From JBKHYG01 sp046565595 (GTDB taxonomy: Bacteria > Actinomycetota > AC-67), in the NCBI GenBank assembly GCA_046565595.1, contig JBKHYG010000015.1, positions 1 through 12,357 on the forward strand: DNA of 12,357 nt. Reading direction: 5' to 3'. Positions 1-6,418 of this stretch are shown one piece after another. The notes under the pieces are model-generated. The model searched no databases and had not been told where the DNA came from. It saw only the letters and a list, made by a program, of their open reading frames with translations. Made by a program: the position numbers and the translations under genes. Positions within the stretch are counted from its first letter, which is position 1; every line of letters begins with the position of its first letter.

Positions 1-213
1 CAGATCCTTGCTGTGCCCGCGACCACGACGATCCGCGACATCCCAACCGAGGTTCCGCTGGGCAAGGCCGACGGCATGCCGCGAGATTGCGTGCTTTCGC
101 TCGACAACATCCATCTGGTCCGACGCGCGCACTTCGTCGAGCGGATAACCGAACTCGGGTCCGACAAACTGGGGTCGGTGTGCGAAGCGCTCGGCGTCGC
201 CACCGACTGCTGA
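1..213 (+). CDS. MazF/PemK-family mRNA interferase toxin, C-terminal fragment
   Basis: The frame is open from the first base of the window and ends at TGA 211-213, giving 70 residues, so the 5' part lies outside. The pattern is that of the C-terminal half of MazF/PemK toxins: a beta-strand ending ILAVPATTT, then VPLGKADGMPRDCVLSLDNIHLV, then a closing helix with ERITELGSDKLGSVCEAL. In the family this segment completes the SH3-like barrel and the dimer interface of a ribosome-independent endoribonuclease that is normally held inactive by an antitoxin encoded just upstream. The antitoxin would be outside the window, so whether the pair is intact cannot be judged. The downstream membrane-protein gene starts 16 bases after the stop but has no obvious functional link. 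The family call is fairly secure; substrate specificity cannot be read. Confidence 0.82.
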   Translation, partial: QILAVPATTTIRDIPTEVPLGKADGMPRDCVLSLDNIHLVRRAHFVERITELGSDKLGSVCEALGVATDC

Positions 214-229
214 GGCGCGGTCGTCACCT

Positions 230-838
230 ATGGTCGAATCTGCGGTCGAATGGCTGGTACCGGTCTTCGGGACCTTCGGCTACCTGATCATCGCGGCAGC
301 GATCTTCGCTGAGCGCTCGATCCTGATCGGGGTGGTCGTCCCGGCCGATGTGACCCTTGCGGTCGGCGGCATCTTCGCGGCGCGCGGCGAGTTGGGGATA
401 GTTCTGGTGATCGTGATCGGGATCGCGGCAGGCATCGGCGGAGAGTCCACCGGCTATGCGCTCGGGAAGCGCTTCGGCCGACGGCTGGTTCGCCGACTGC
501 CACTGATCAACCGTCTGGAAGACCGGATCGACGCCATGGAGGACTACTTCGAAGCCAAGGGAGGTCGGGCGGTCGCTCTGGGCCGGTTCGCTACCGCCGG
601 AGGCACCTTCGTGCCGTTCGTGGCGGGGATGACCAACATGGAGTTCCGACGCTTCCTTATCTTCGATGCGTTGGCGGTGACCGCTTGGGCCGTCGGCGTC
701 TCCATGGCGGGGTTCTTGCTCGGCAACAACCTAGAGGCGGTGGATCGGGTGCTCTCGGCGCTCGGGTGGATCGGGGTCGGCATCCTCGTGCTGATGGCGA
801 TCAGCGTCGTCGCTTGGAAGAAGCGCCGAGGCGACTGA
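230..838 (+). CDS. DedA/VTT-family integral membrane protein
   Basis: A 202-residue membrane protein with hydrophobic segments at about residues 9-27, 31-50, 55-75, 125-165 and 172-195, and a basic C-terminus KKRRGD. The order of features matches the DedA (SNARE-associated/VTT) family: a re-entrant loop ending in VVPADVTLAVGG (35-47), a long amphipathic central stretch (80-115), then GRF (118-120), VPFVAGM (128-134) and EFRRFL. DedA proteins are implicated in lipid (undecaprenyl-phosphate or phospholipid) scrambling and in membrane-potential homeostasis. Two typical features differ. The acidic residue after the loop proline is Asp40 rather than the usual Glu, and the family's RFxPxxR arginine position is Gly125, with Thr122 in place of Pro. 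The start at 230 has no well-spaced ribosome site (GAGG is 14 bases away). It may be a divergent DedA subgroup with altered transport. Confidence 0.85.
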   Translation: MVESAVEWLVPVFGTFGYLIIAAAIFAERSILIGVVVPADVTLAVGGIFAARGELGIVLVIVIGIAAGIGGESTGYALGKRFGRRLVRRLPLINRLEDRIDAMEDYFEAKGGRAVALGRFATAGGTFVPFVAGMTNMEFRRFLIFDALAVTAWAVGVSMAGFLLGNNLEAVDRVLSALGWIGVGILVLMAISVVAWKKRRGD

Positions 839-893
839 TGTACCTCGTCAGGGGGTCACCGAGGAGAGCTTTGGAAGCCGGAACTCGTCGTTC

Positions 894-2672
894 CTAGAGT
901 TCGGCCAGCCAGATGAGTTCGCCGGTGGCTCCGTCCAGAAGCGTCGCGCTCGCGCGCCACCGATGGGTCACGACCAGAGGCTCAGAAACGCGGTCGCCGT
1001 TGGTGTCGCCGACGACATGGCCTTCAGCGCCGGTGATCCGTTTCCACTCGGGGATCTGGGTGGTCCACCCCAGGTTGCCGTCGACCCCGTCCCGGAGACT
1101 GAACTCCGTGGCGAACGGCGACGCTCCTGTCAGACAACAGGTCCAGAGGGTGCGCCACTCGAGCAGACCTTCACGCCGCTCGAGCTGGCCGGGTTCGTCG
1201 ACTATCGGGCCGGCAGTGGTGAGTCCGTGATCGCAGAAGAGGCTGCGGCTCTCGGGAATCTCCCACAGCAGGGATGTCTCCGAGACGACCTGCATCCGTG
1301 GCCCGCATGGGAAGCCGCCCGCGATCGACAGCTCGCTGATGCCATCGCCGTCCAGATCGCGTTCGCGGAACACCCGCACGGTCTTGGCGTAGTCGTCGCC
1401 CTCCAGGAAGGTCATGCGATGCTCGCCGAGTTTCGCGCTGGTGCCGGCACCCGACCATGTTTCCACCACGAGTGAGTCAAGGTCGACGCGCACGGTGCGT
1501 ATGTCGATGATCCCGTCGGCATCCAGTCGCAGCATGTCGAGTGAGCTGGCGGAGGGAAGCTCGACGCGGAAGCGTTCGAGTCCGCCTCGGCCAAGGCCCA
1601 CGATCGCAGAAGGCCCTTGCAGCGCGGCGCGAAGTCCGCGGGTCGGACGATCGTCAGCGATGAGGCTGACGGCCACGCCGCCCTCGGGCCAACCGGTTCC
1701 CGGCAGGGCCTCGATGCGTAACCCGACAGGGTTGGCGGGACGAGGCATCTGTGTCGTCCAGATCGAGACGGGATACTGAACCGCGAAGGGCGACTGGGGG
1801 TAGTAGTTCGCCACCTGCACGGTGAAACCGTCACCATCTGGAGCCCCAGACGCGACGGACACCGACGGCCCCTGGTTGCGGTCGAGTAGAGAGAAACTCG
1901 CGGAGGGAGCGAGGCCGATGCTGGTCGTGATCCAAGACTTCTCGACATCGCCGGTGGCAGCGTCGAGCATCTCGAGCCGCATCGTCCATGCGCTCGCGCC
2001 GGTGGGGGTACCTGCTCCTGAATAGTTGCCGACGAGGATCTCGGATACGCCATCGCGATCGATGTCTGCGACATCGAGCGGGATCGCGATCTCGGTTCCC
2101 GCGAGCGCTGCGTTCGCTTCGTCTGCGGTCGTCAGTCCTCGGGAAGCGACGGAGGTGCGTTCCCACTCTGGACCGTCGATGCCGCACGACAACCTGAGCA
2201 GTGGCTCTAGGTGATTGATCGCCAGCAGGTAGCAGCGTTGGTCGTCTCGGGCGTAGATGCCCGCTCGTGCGACCGTCAGTGGAGCGGTACCTGCAGGGAT
2301 CCGCGAATCCAGCGTGAAAGTCGACTTGATCGGCTCGGCAGCGTCGGCCGGATAGACGACTCCGGCTTCCAGTACGGTCGCCGCAATGCCAGCTTGGTGA
2401 CTGTTCCGAGACTGTCGGAGTAGCAGGACCTCGTCGATGCCATCGCCATCAAGGTCTCCGAGCGCGAGCGAACTCACAGCAGGCAAGTCGCCGACGAGCA
2501 CTTGGTCTTCACGGTCGCCAAGTAGCGGAGGTAGCACGGTGGCGGCGGTCCAAGGTTGGAGGGCGGGTGAGGACAAGGCGGCGACCGGCATGGTTGGCGA
2601 TGTTGTAGCGCTGCCTGGCACGGGTAGGGCGGTTACCGCTAGGGCGGCAAGCCCGAATGCAGTTCGCTTCAT
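894..2672 (-). CDS. Secreted FG-GAP/VCBS-like repeat protein
   Basis: A 592-residue protein on the minus strand. It opens with a signal peptide (MKRTAFGLAALAVTALPVPGSA, cleavage probably after residue 22), so it is exported. Four FG-GAP/integrin-alpha-like calcium loops are visible: LGDLDGDGIDEV (71-82), VADIDRDGVSEI (201-212), RDLDGDGISEL (438-448) and VGDTNGDRVSEP (554-565). Their DxDxDG or degenerate DxNxD cores usually bind calcium between blades of a beta-propeller. The strands LDAATGDVEKSW (236-247) and LLDGATGELIW (578-588) resemble propeller blade edges of the PQQ/WD-like type. Six cysteines (147, 163, 456, 480, 512, 513) could form disulfides outside the cell. No catalytic motif is seen; an adhesion, scaffold or binding role is inferred. 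No clear ribosome site precedes the start. It converges with the DedA gene and diverges from the acidic-protein pair. Confidence 0.85.
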   Translation of the reverse strand: MKRTAFGLAALAVTALPVPGSATTSPTMPVAALSSPALQPWTAATVLPPLLGDREDQVLVGDLPAVSSLALGDLDGDGIDEVLLLRQSRNSHQAGIAATVLEAGVVYPADAAEPIKSTFTLDSRIPAGTAPLTVARAGIYARDDQRCYLLAINHLEPLLRLSCGIDGPEWERTSVASRGLTTADEANAALAGTEIAIPLDVADIDRDGVSEILVGNYSGAGTPTGASAWTMRLEMLDAATGDVEKSWITTSIGLAPSASFSLLDRNQGPSVSVASGAPDGDGFTVQVANYYPQSPFAVQYPVSIWTTQMPRPANPVGLRIEALPGTGWPEGGVAVSLIADDRPTRGLRAALQGPSAIVGLGRGGLERFRVELPSASSLDMLRLDADGIIDIRTVRVDLDSLVVETWSGAGTSAKLGEHRMTFLEGDDYAKTVRVFRERDLDGDGISELSIAGGFPCGPRMQVVSETSLLWEIPESRSLFCDHGLTTAGPIVDEPGQLERREGLLEWRTLWTCCLTGASPFATEFSLRDGVDGNLGWTTQIPEWKRITGAEGHVVGDTNGDRVSEPLVVTHRWRASATLLDGATGELIWLAEL

Positions 2673-2821
2673 ACCGGCGGATTCGCCCTGGATGAGGGGT
2701 TCTCCTGCTGGTCAGGACGGACCATCTTGGCCGGCGGTTGTAACGGGGGCGGGTCGGCCGACATGAAGAGGTAGATGACGGCAGAGGATTCCCGTCCAGA
2801 AGTGCAGGAGGATCACACCCC
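2673..2821. promoter_or_regulatory. Divergent intergenic region with presumed promoters
   Basis: This 149-base region separates the minus-strand FG-GAP gene from the plus-strand acidic-protein gene, so it must hold or follow promoters for both. A 10-bp palindrome GTCGGCCGAC lies at 2753-2762. On the plus strand TTGTAA (about 2737) could serve as a -35 element, but no convincing -10 partner is seen. The only strong signal is AGGAGG at 2806-2811, ten bases before ATG 2822, which is the ribosome site of the first acidic protein. Confidence 0.4.
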
Positions 2822-3301
2822 ATGGAAACCAAGCTACGCAATCGCCTCTTCATCTATGCACTGGCCGCCGCTGCCCTGACTGGGTCCGCGATGCCGACGC
2901 TCGTCGGGTCTCGAGGGGCCACCCCGGTCCAGGACCCCCCGTCTGCCATAACCGGAACGGACGCAACCGAGGAAGCCACAGACCAGACCATCGACGCAAC
3001 CGAAGGCGCCACGGACCAGACCATCGACGCAACCGAGCAAGCCAACGACCAAGCCACGGACGCGGCCGAGCAAGCCAACGACCAAGCCACGGACGCGGCC
3101 GAAGAGGCCGCCGACCACCAGTACGGACACGATGACGGCGACGACACGGACACCGGCGACACCGATGCGGATGACGGATCCCATCTTGACACCGACGATG
3201 GATCTGACGATGACTCGGATGACGGCGCCGATGACGACAACGAGAGCGACGACGACAGCGACGCGGATGACGGCGAAACCGAAGACGGGGACTCGGACTG
3301 A
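2822..3301 (+). CDS. Secreted acidic repeat protein, paralogue 1
   Basis: A 159-residue protein I do not recognise as a named family. Residues 1-33 (LRNRLFIYALAAAALTG, then MPTLVGSRGAT) form an export signal or anchor that is nearly repeated at the start of the next gene. Residues 50-93 are four 11-residue units (two of E-x-ATDQTIDAT, two identical EQANDQATDAA), a periodicity compatible with an amphipathic helix or hendecad coiled coil. Residues 102-159 are extremely Asp-rich (DDGSDDDSDDGADDDNESDD-type sequence) with no hydrophobic residues, and are surely disordered and polyanionic; similar tracts in other proteins bind calcium. AGGAGG at 2806-2811 supports this start. The next gene begins 142 bases downstream, with a long hairpin between them. 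The function is unknown; a cell-surface or matrix role is an inference from export and composition. Confidence 0.75.
   Translation: METKLRNRLFIYALAAAALTGSAMPTLVGSRGATPVQDPPSAITGTDATEEATDQTIDATEGATDQTIDATEQANDQATDAAEQANDQATDAAEEAADHQYGHDDGDDTDTGDTDADDGSHLDTDDGSDDDSDDGADDDNESDDDSDADDGETEDGDSD
2969..3100 (+). repeat. Four tandem 33-bp coding repeats
   Basis: Four in-frame 33-base units encode the 11-residue repeats of paralogue 1. The third (3035-3067) and fourth (3068-3100) are identical in DNA. The first two share GACCAGACCATCGACGCAAC but differ from the last two, so two separate duplication steps are likely. Confidence 0.9.
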
Positions 3302-3352
3302 GTTGCCGTAGAGCAGGCGATCTCCTCCCGGCGAGGGAACCCCAAGCGGATA

Positions 3353-3402
3353 TCGCGAACGAGCCTTGATCGAGACAACGCCCGATCAAGGCTCGTTCGC
3401 GA
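3353..3402. terminator. Perfect 20-bp inverted repeat between the paralogues
   Basis: Bases 3353-3372 are exactly complementary to 3383-3402, leaving a 10-base loop (AGACAACGCC). The hairpin starts 52 bases after the stop of paralogue 1 and ends 41 bases before the start of paralogue 2. No T-tract follows on either strand, so it is not a standard intrinsic terminator. It could be a terminator of the T-less actinobacterial kind, an intercistronic RNA stabiliser that sets different levels of the two proteins, or a protein-binding dyad. No promoter is evident between it and the second gene, which favours co-transcription through it. Confidence 0.55.
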
Positions 3403-3430
3403 AGCAGCTGGTGAAGCGGTCATTCATATC

Positions 3431-3436
3431 AGGAGG
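3431..3436 (+). promoter_or_regulatory. Ribosome binding site fixing the start of paralogue 2
   Basis: AGGAGG lies seven bases before ATG 3444. It settles the start there, because the frame stays open upstream to a TTG at 3366 that sits inside the hairpin and would put 26 unrelated residues before the conserved export signal. Confidence 0.85.
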
Positions 3437-3443
3437 TAGTCCC

Positions 3444-4031
3444 ATGGTCGCATCGCGACTCCGAAACCGTCTCTTCATCTACGCGATAGCAGCCTCTGCG
3501 GTGACGGGAGCTTCGTTGCCATCACTGATCGGGTCCGTTGGCGCGCCGATGGGGGAAACCTCGTTCGCGGTGTCCGATGAGGACCCCGTCGAGGATCCCG
3601 TCGAGGACCCTGTGGAGGATCCGACCGAAGATCCCGTCGAGGACCCCACCGAAGATCCCGTCGAGGACCCCACCGAAGATCCTGAGGGCGATGACGAAGA
3701 GGAAGATGCGTCCGAGAAGGTGACGGTCTGCCACAAAGCCGGCTCGGCCAAGTCACACACGATCACCGTTGGTGCTGCAGCCTTGGATGCGCACATGCGT
3801 CACGGCGACTCCGAGGGCGAGTGCGCCGAGGAGCGAGCGCGCGGCCGCAGCGAAGAGAAGCGCAAGGACAAGCGCGGCGACCACGACGAAGAGAGCGACA
3901 ACGACGCATCCGTCGATGAGTCTGGTGGTCCGTCGGATCAGGATGTCGAGGTCGCCAAGTCATCCTCTGGCCGGGACAAGTCGAAGGCTTCCAAAGCTAA
4001 GAGCGGGCGCGGCAAGGGCAAGCGCCGTTGA
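3444..4031 (+). CDS. Secreted acidic DPxE-repeat protein with Cys/His motif, paralogue 2
   Basis: A 195-residue protein. Residues 4-36 (SRLRNRLFIYAIAASAVTG, LPSLIGSVGAP) match the first paralogue's export module residue for residue at many positions, so the two genes arose by duplication. The rest differs. Residues 46-82 are nine DP[V/T/E]E tetrapeptides. Residues 93-127 contain VCHKAG, HTITV, ALDAHMRHGD and GEC, a compact motif (Cys96, His97, His105, His117, His120, Asp122, Cys127) that I know as a recurring small module of the VCHK...AHLxHGDxxGxC type in exported bacterial proteins, with no settled function; metal binding or a disulfide is plausible. The remaining 65 residues are highly charged and end in a Lys/Arg-rich tail (KSKASKAKSGRGKGKRR). 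Such a block arrangement of acid and base suggests binding to a polyanion, the wall or the acidic partner, which is inference. Confidence 0.78.
   Translation: MVASRLRNRLFIYAIAASAVTGASLPSLIGSVGAPMGETSFAVSDEDPVEDPVEDPVEDPTEDPVEDPTEDPVEDPTEDPEGDDEEEDASEKVTVCHKAGSAKSHTITVGAAALDAHMRHGDSEGECAEERARGRSEEKRKDKRGDHDEESDNDASVDESGGPSDQDVEVAKSSSGRDKSKASKAKSGRGKGKRR
3582..3686 (+). repeat. 12-bp/24-bp tandem repeat encoding DPxE units
   Basis: About nine 12-base units encode DPVE or DPTE. Within them a 24-base unit starting GAAGATCCCGTCGAGGACCC is perfectly duplicated (3627-3650 and 3651-3674), which suggests recent slippage or unequal recombination. Unit number is likely to vary between strains. Confidence 0.88.
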
Positions 4032-4082
4032 GTTCTAGGTCACTTCTTCGTCCTCGCACCGGTGCCTCAGCCGCCGATGCCC

Positions 4083-4100
4083 CGGTTCAGATAGGAACCG
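4083..4100 (+). terminator. Possible weak terminator after paralogue 2
   Basis: CGGTTC (4083-4088) and GAACCG (4095-4100) form a 6-bp stem with loop AGATAG, about 50 bases after the stop codon. There is no T-tract, so this is a weak call. The rest of 4032-4155 holds nothing else I can support. Confidence 0.25.
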
Positions 4101-4155
4101 CTCTGTCCTGGTCCCACAGGGCCTTGACCTGATCGGCCCATCCGGTCAGAGATTA

Positions 4156-4195
4156 GCCTTGAAAATACCGCATCTTGATGTAACATTTTCAAGGC
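4156..4195 (+). promoter_or_regulatory. Promoter embedded in an 11-bp inverted repeat, probable autoregulatory operator
   Basis: GCCTTGAAAAT (4156-4166) is exactly repeated in inverted form as ATTTTCAAGGC (4185-4195), whose last base touches ATG 4196. The left arm contains TTGAAA (4159-4164), a good -35 hexamer. Sixteen bases later TAACAT (4181-4186) is a plausible -10 overlapping the right arm. Transcription would then begin at or just before the ATG, giving a leaderless mRNA, and the dyad would cover both promoter elements as a repressor site would. There is no properly spaced ribosome site. Which protein binds is unknown; the ATPase itself has a winged-helix-like segment. Confidence 0.6.
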
Positions 4196-5353
4196 ATGAT
4201 TCCGCGGAGATTGGCTTCCGAGTTGGCAGCCCGGCTGTCGCTGGTTCCTGCCATCGTCTTGCTAGGACCCCGCCAGGTGGGCAAGACCACCCTGGCGCTC
4301 GACCCCTCGATCTCGCAAGGTGCGGTCTATCTGGATCTGGAGTCGGAGCGGGACCGCGCGAAGCTCGCCGAACCGGAGCTCTACTTGCAGAACCTCTCCG
4401 GCCGACTGGTCATATTGGACGAAGTACACCGCGCACCAGAACTCTTCAGCGTGCTCCGAGGCCTGATCGATCAAGCCCGCATGAAGGGCATCCGGGCCGG
4501 GATGTACCTGCTGTTGGGTTCGGGGTCGCCCGACGTCCTGCAGCGTTCCAGCGAATCGCTGGCCGGCCGGGTCAGCTACATGGAACTCACTGGGTTCACT
4601 CTCGGCGAGGTTGACGACGCAGATCGACTATGGCTCCGGGGTGGATTCCCTGATAGTTACCTCGCCTCGACTGAGCAAGCCAGCGTGGACTGGAGATCTG
4701 ACTTCATCCGAACCTACCTGGAGCGCGAGATCCCTCAGTTGGGCCCAAGGCTGCCCGCCGAAACGCTACGCAGGTTGTGGACCATGCTCGCACACGGCCA
4801 AGGCTCATTCTTGAACCTGACGCGCCTTGCCAACAATGTGGGGATCGATGAGCGAACGGTCCGCCGATATGTCGATGTGTTGGTCGACCTGATGCTGGTC
4901 CGCAGGCTGCCGGTCTGGCACGCGAACGTCGGAAAGCGTCTGGTGAGATCACCGAAGGTGTTCGTTCGCGACTCGGGGTTGGTCCATTCGCTGCTGGGGA
5001 TCGATGATCTCGAGACATTGCTATCGCACCCCGTGGTCGGAGCCAGTTGGGAAGGATTCGTGATCGAGGATCTCATATCCGTGTTGCCCGACGGATGGGA
5101 AGCCTTCACCTACCGAACCCACGCAGGAGCAGAGATCGACCTGGTGTTGGTCCCAAGAGGAGGCCGGCCCTGGGCGGTCGAGATCAAGCGCAGTCTGAAC
5201 CCCAAGCTCGAGCGCGGGTTCTATACGGCGTGCGAGGACATCAAGGCCGAGCAGCGACTGGTTGTCTATCCCGGCGATGAAACCTTTGACCTGCCAGCGG
5301 AAAGCACGGCCGTTCCGGTGGCCTCGATGATGGACCGGCTCATCCGCGGGTGA
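4196..5353 (+). CDS. AAA_14/DUF4143-family ATPase
   Basis: A 385-residue soluble protein with the standard layout of the widespread AAA_14-DUF4143 ATPases. The N-terminal P-loop domain has Walker A GPRQVGKTT (24-32), Walker B LVILDE (71-76) followed by VHRAPEL, a sensor-like LLLGSGSPD (105-113) and LAGR (122-125). A winged-helix-like stretch follows (about 205-240: LTRLANNVGIDERTVRRYVDVL). The C-terminal DUF4143 domain has GASWEGFVIEDL (282-293), then EID (313-315) and VEIKRS (328-333), which reads as the E...D...ExK pattern of the PD-(D/E)xK nuclease-like fold. The biological role of this family is not established; it is common in accessory regions. It starts directly at the edge of an inverted repeat and looks leaderless. 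The HNH nuclease gene follows after 137 bases. The family call is firm, the function unknown. Confidence 0.92.
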   Translation: MIPRRLASELAARLSLVPAIVLLGPRQVGKTTLALDPSISQGAVYLDLESERDRAKLAEPELYLQNLSGRLVILDEVHRAPELFSVLRGLIDQARMKGIRAGMYLLLGSGSPDVLQRSSESLAGRVSYMELTGFTLGEVDDADRLWLRGGFPDSYLASTEQASVDWRSDFIRTYLEREIPQLGPRLPAETLRRLWTMLAHGQGSFLNLTRLANNVGIDERTVRRYVDVLVDLMLVRRLPVWHANVGKRLVRSPKVFVRDSGLVHSLLGIDDLETLLSHPVVGASWEGFVIEDLISVLPDGWEAFTYRTHAGAEIDLVLVPRGGRPWAVEIKRSLNPKLERGFYTACEDIKAEQRLVVYPGDETFDLPAESTAVPVASMMDRLIRG

Positions 5354-5490
5354 GCTTCCTATCCTGGCGGCGCCCCCTGGGATGCCGGATGCGAGCGGCC
5401 TCGGCTTGCGCCAGTACCCGTGCTGGTGCCCGCGACTGCAGTGCGCGTAGACGGACGGACGCGGGCCTAGGTCGGCGTAAGCTTCGAGCG

Positions 5491-6378
5491 ATGTCCGGGG
5501 CAGATGCACAAATCCGAGAGGCAGCTTGGCGTCACGTCGAACTGCTCAAGCAGCTCTTTGGGACCATTCCGCCGCGAGAACTCCGCAAGGGCTTTGAGTT
5601 CAAGGGGGAGCAGGTCCATCTGGTGGGCCAGACCGGCATCTTCCGTCCACGTCAAATGAGCAGCCTGCTGTCACTCGCATCTACCCGCGGGTCCATCTAC
5701 TCGGACGCGTGGATCGACGAGACAACGATGGCCTACGCCTACCACGATGGATCCAAGCAATACACAAACGACTGGATGCGCGAAGCAATGGTCGCCCAAC
5801 ATCCGGTGATCTACTTTGAACAGCTCCCTGACGGCACCTACGACGCCGAGCTCGTGTTCATCGTCGATGACCGGCCAACCCAGCGACAGGTGCTGCTTCG
5901 ATCAACGCCAAGCATCTCGGCTGCTACCGCGGAGGAGTCGATCCCTTACGGCGCCGAAGAGAGGCCGGCCGCCTATGGGCACTCGTTGACCAAGAGGCGG
6001 CGTCACCAAGCTTGGTTTGCAGCAGAAGTAATGGCTGCCTACGAATCAAAGTGTGCGATCTGTCGGCTACAGCGCCGACCCCTTCTAGATGCTGCTCACA
6101 TCCTGCCGGACGGGGAGACGCCGACAGTGTCAGCGAGCATGGGGATCGCAATGTGCAAAATCCATCACGCGGCGTTCGACTTCGACCTGCTCGGCATCGA
6201 GCCCGGATCTCACCGGGTTACGCTCAAGGAAGAGGTCTTACAGGAGGTGGATGGCCCCATGCTCCGACACGGATTACAAGAAATGCACGGTACGGTCATG
6301 GTGCTCCCAAAGTCGGCAGACAAGCATCCCGATCCCGCAGCCCTTGAGCTTCGATGGGATCGCTTCCGGGCCAGTTAG
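5491..6378 (+). CDS. HNH endonuclease, predicted restriction enzyme type
   Basis: A 295-residue protein matching the family of predicted HNH restriction endonucleases (COG3440-like). The N-terminal domain (about 10-135) has the family pattern GFEFKGEQVHLVGQTGIFRP, then a YRY-like AYAYHDG and VIYFEQLPDGTYDAE; it is thought to recognise DNA, possibly modified DNA. The C-terminal HNH domain (about 165-290) has CAIC (188-191), LLDAAHILPD (198-207), MCKIHH (221-226) and AFDFDLLGI, then GPMLRHGLQEMHG and ELRWDRFRA. Where relatives usually have Asn before GLALC, this protein has Met217. I chose ATG 5491 because the 47 upstream in-frame codons from GTG 5350 encode Arg/Cys-rich sequence unlike the family; TAAGCT at 5478-5483 would suit a leaderless start. 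It may be a modification-dependent nuclease; no methylase lies beside it. Confidence 0.87.
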   Translation: MSGADAQIREAAWRHVELLKQLFGTIPPRELRKGFEFKGEQVHLVGQTGIFRPRQMSSLLSLASTRGSIYSDAWIDETTMAYAYHDGSKQYTNDWMREAMVAQHPVIYFEQLPDGTYDAELVFIVDDRPTQRQVLLRSTPSISAATAEESIPYGAEERPAAYGHSLTKRRRHQAWFAAEVMAAYESKCAICRLQRRPLLDAAHILPDGETPTVSASMGIAMCKIHHAAFDFDLLGIEPGSHRVTLKEEVLQEVDGPMLRHGLQEMHGTVMVLPKSADKHPDPAALELRWDRFRAS

Positions 6379-6418
6379 CTGATCTGACTTTCTGAGGCGA
6401 TCCGATCATGCTGACCGC

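Noticed and set aside
878..904. Bidirectional terminator between the convergent DedA and FG-GAP genes
   Set aside because: Only a 6-bp stem (GAACTC/GAGTTC) with a bulge, overlapping the stop codon of the minus-strand gene and without T-tracts; too weak to list.
3366..3443. Upstream in-frame TTG start for the second acidic protein
   Set aside because: It lies inside the hairpin, has no ribosome site, and would place 26 unrelated residues before the conserved leader that starts at ATG 3444 behind AGGAGG.
3582..3686. Short regular repeats as a CRISPR array
   Set aside because: The units are contiguous, in frame and without spacers; they encode a peptide repeat.
4159..4614. Plus-strand frame overlapping the start of the ATPase gene
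   Set aside because: It overlaps the P-loop coding region in another frame and has shadow-like Arg/Pro/Gly content.
5350..5490. GTG start for the HNH gene overlapping the ATPase stop
   Set aside because: The 47 extra residues are Arg/Cys-rich and unlike the family N-terminus, which begins naturally at ATG 5491.
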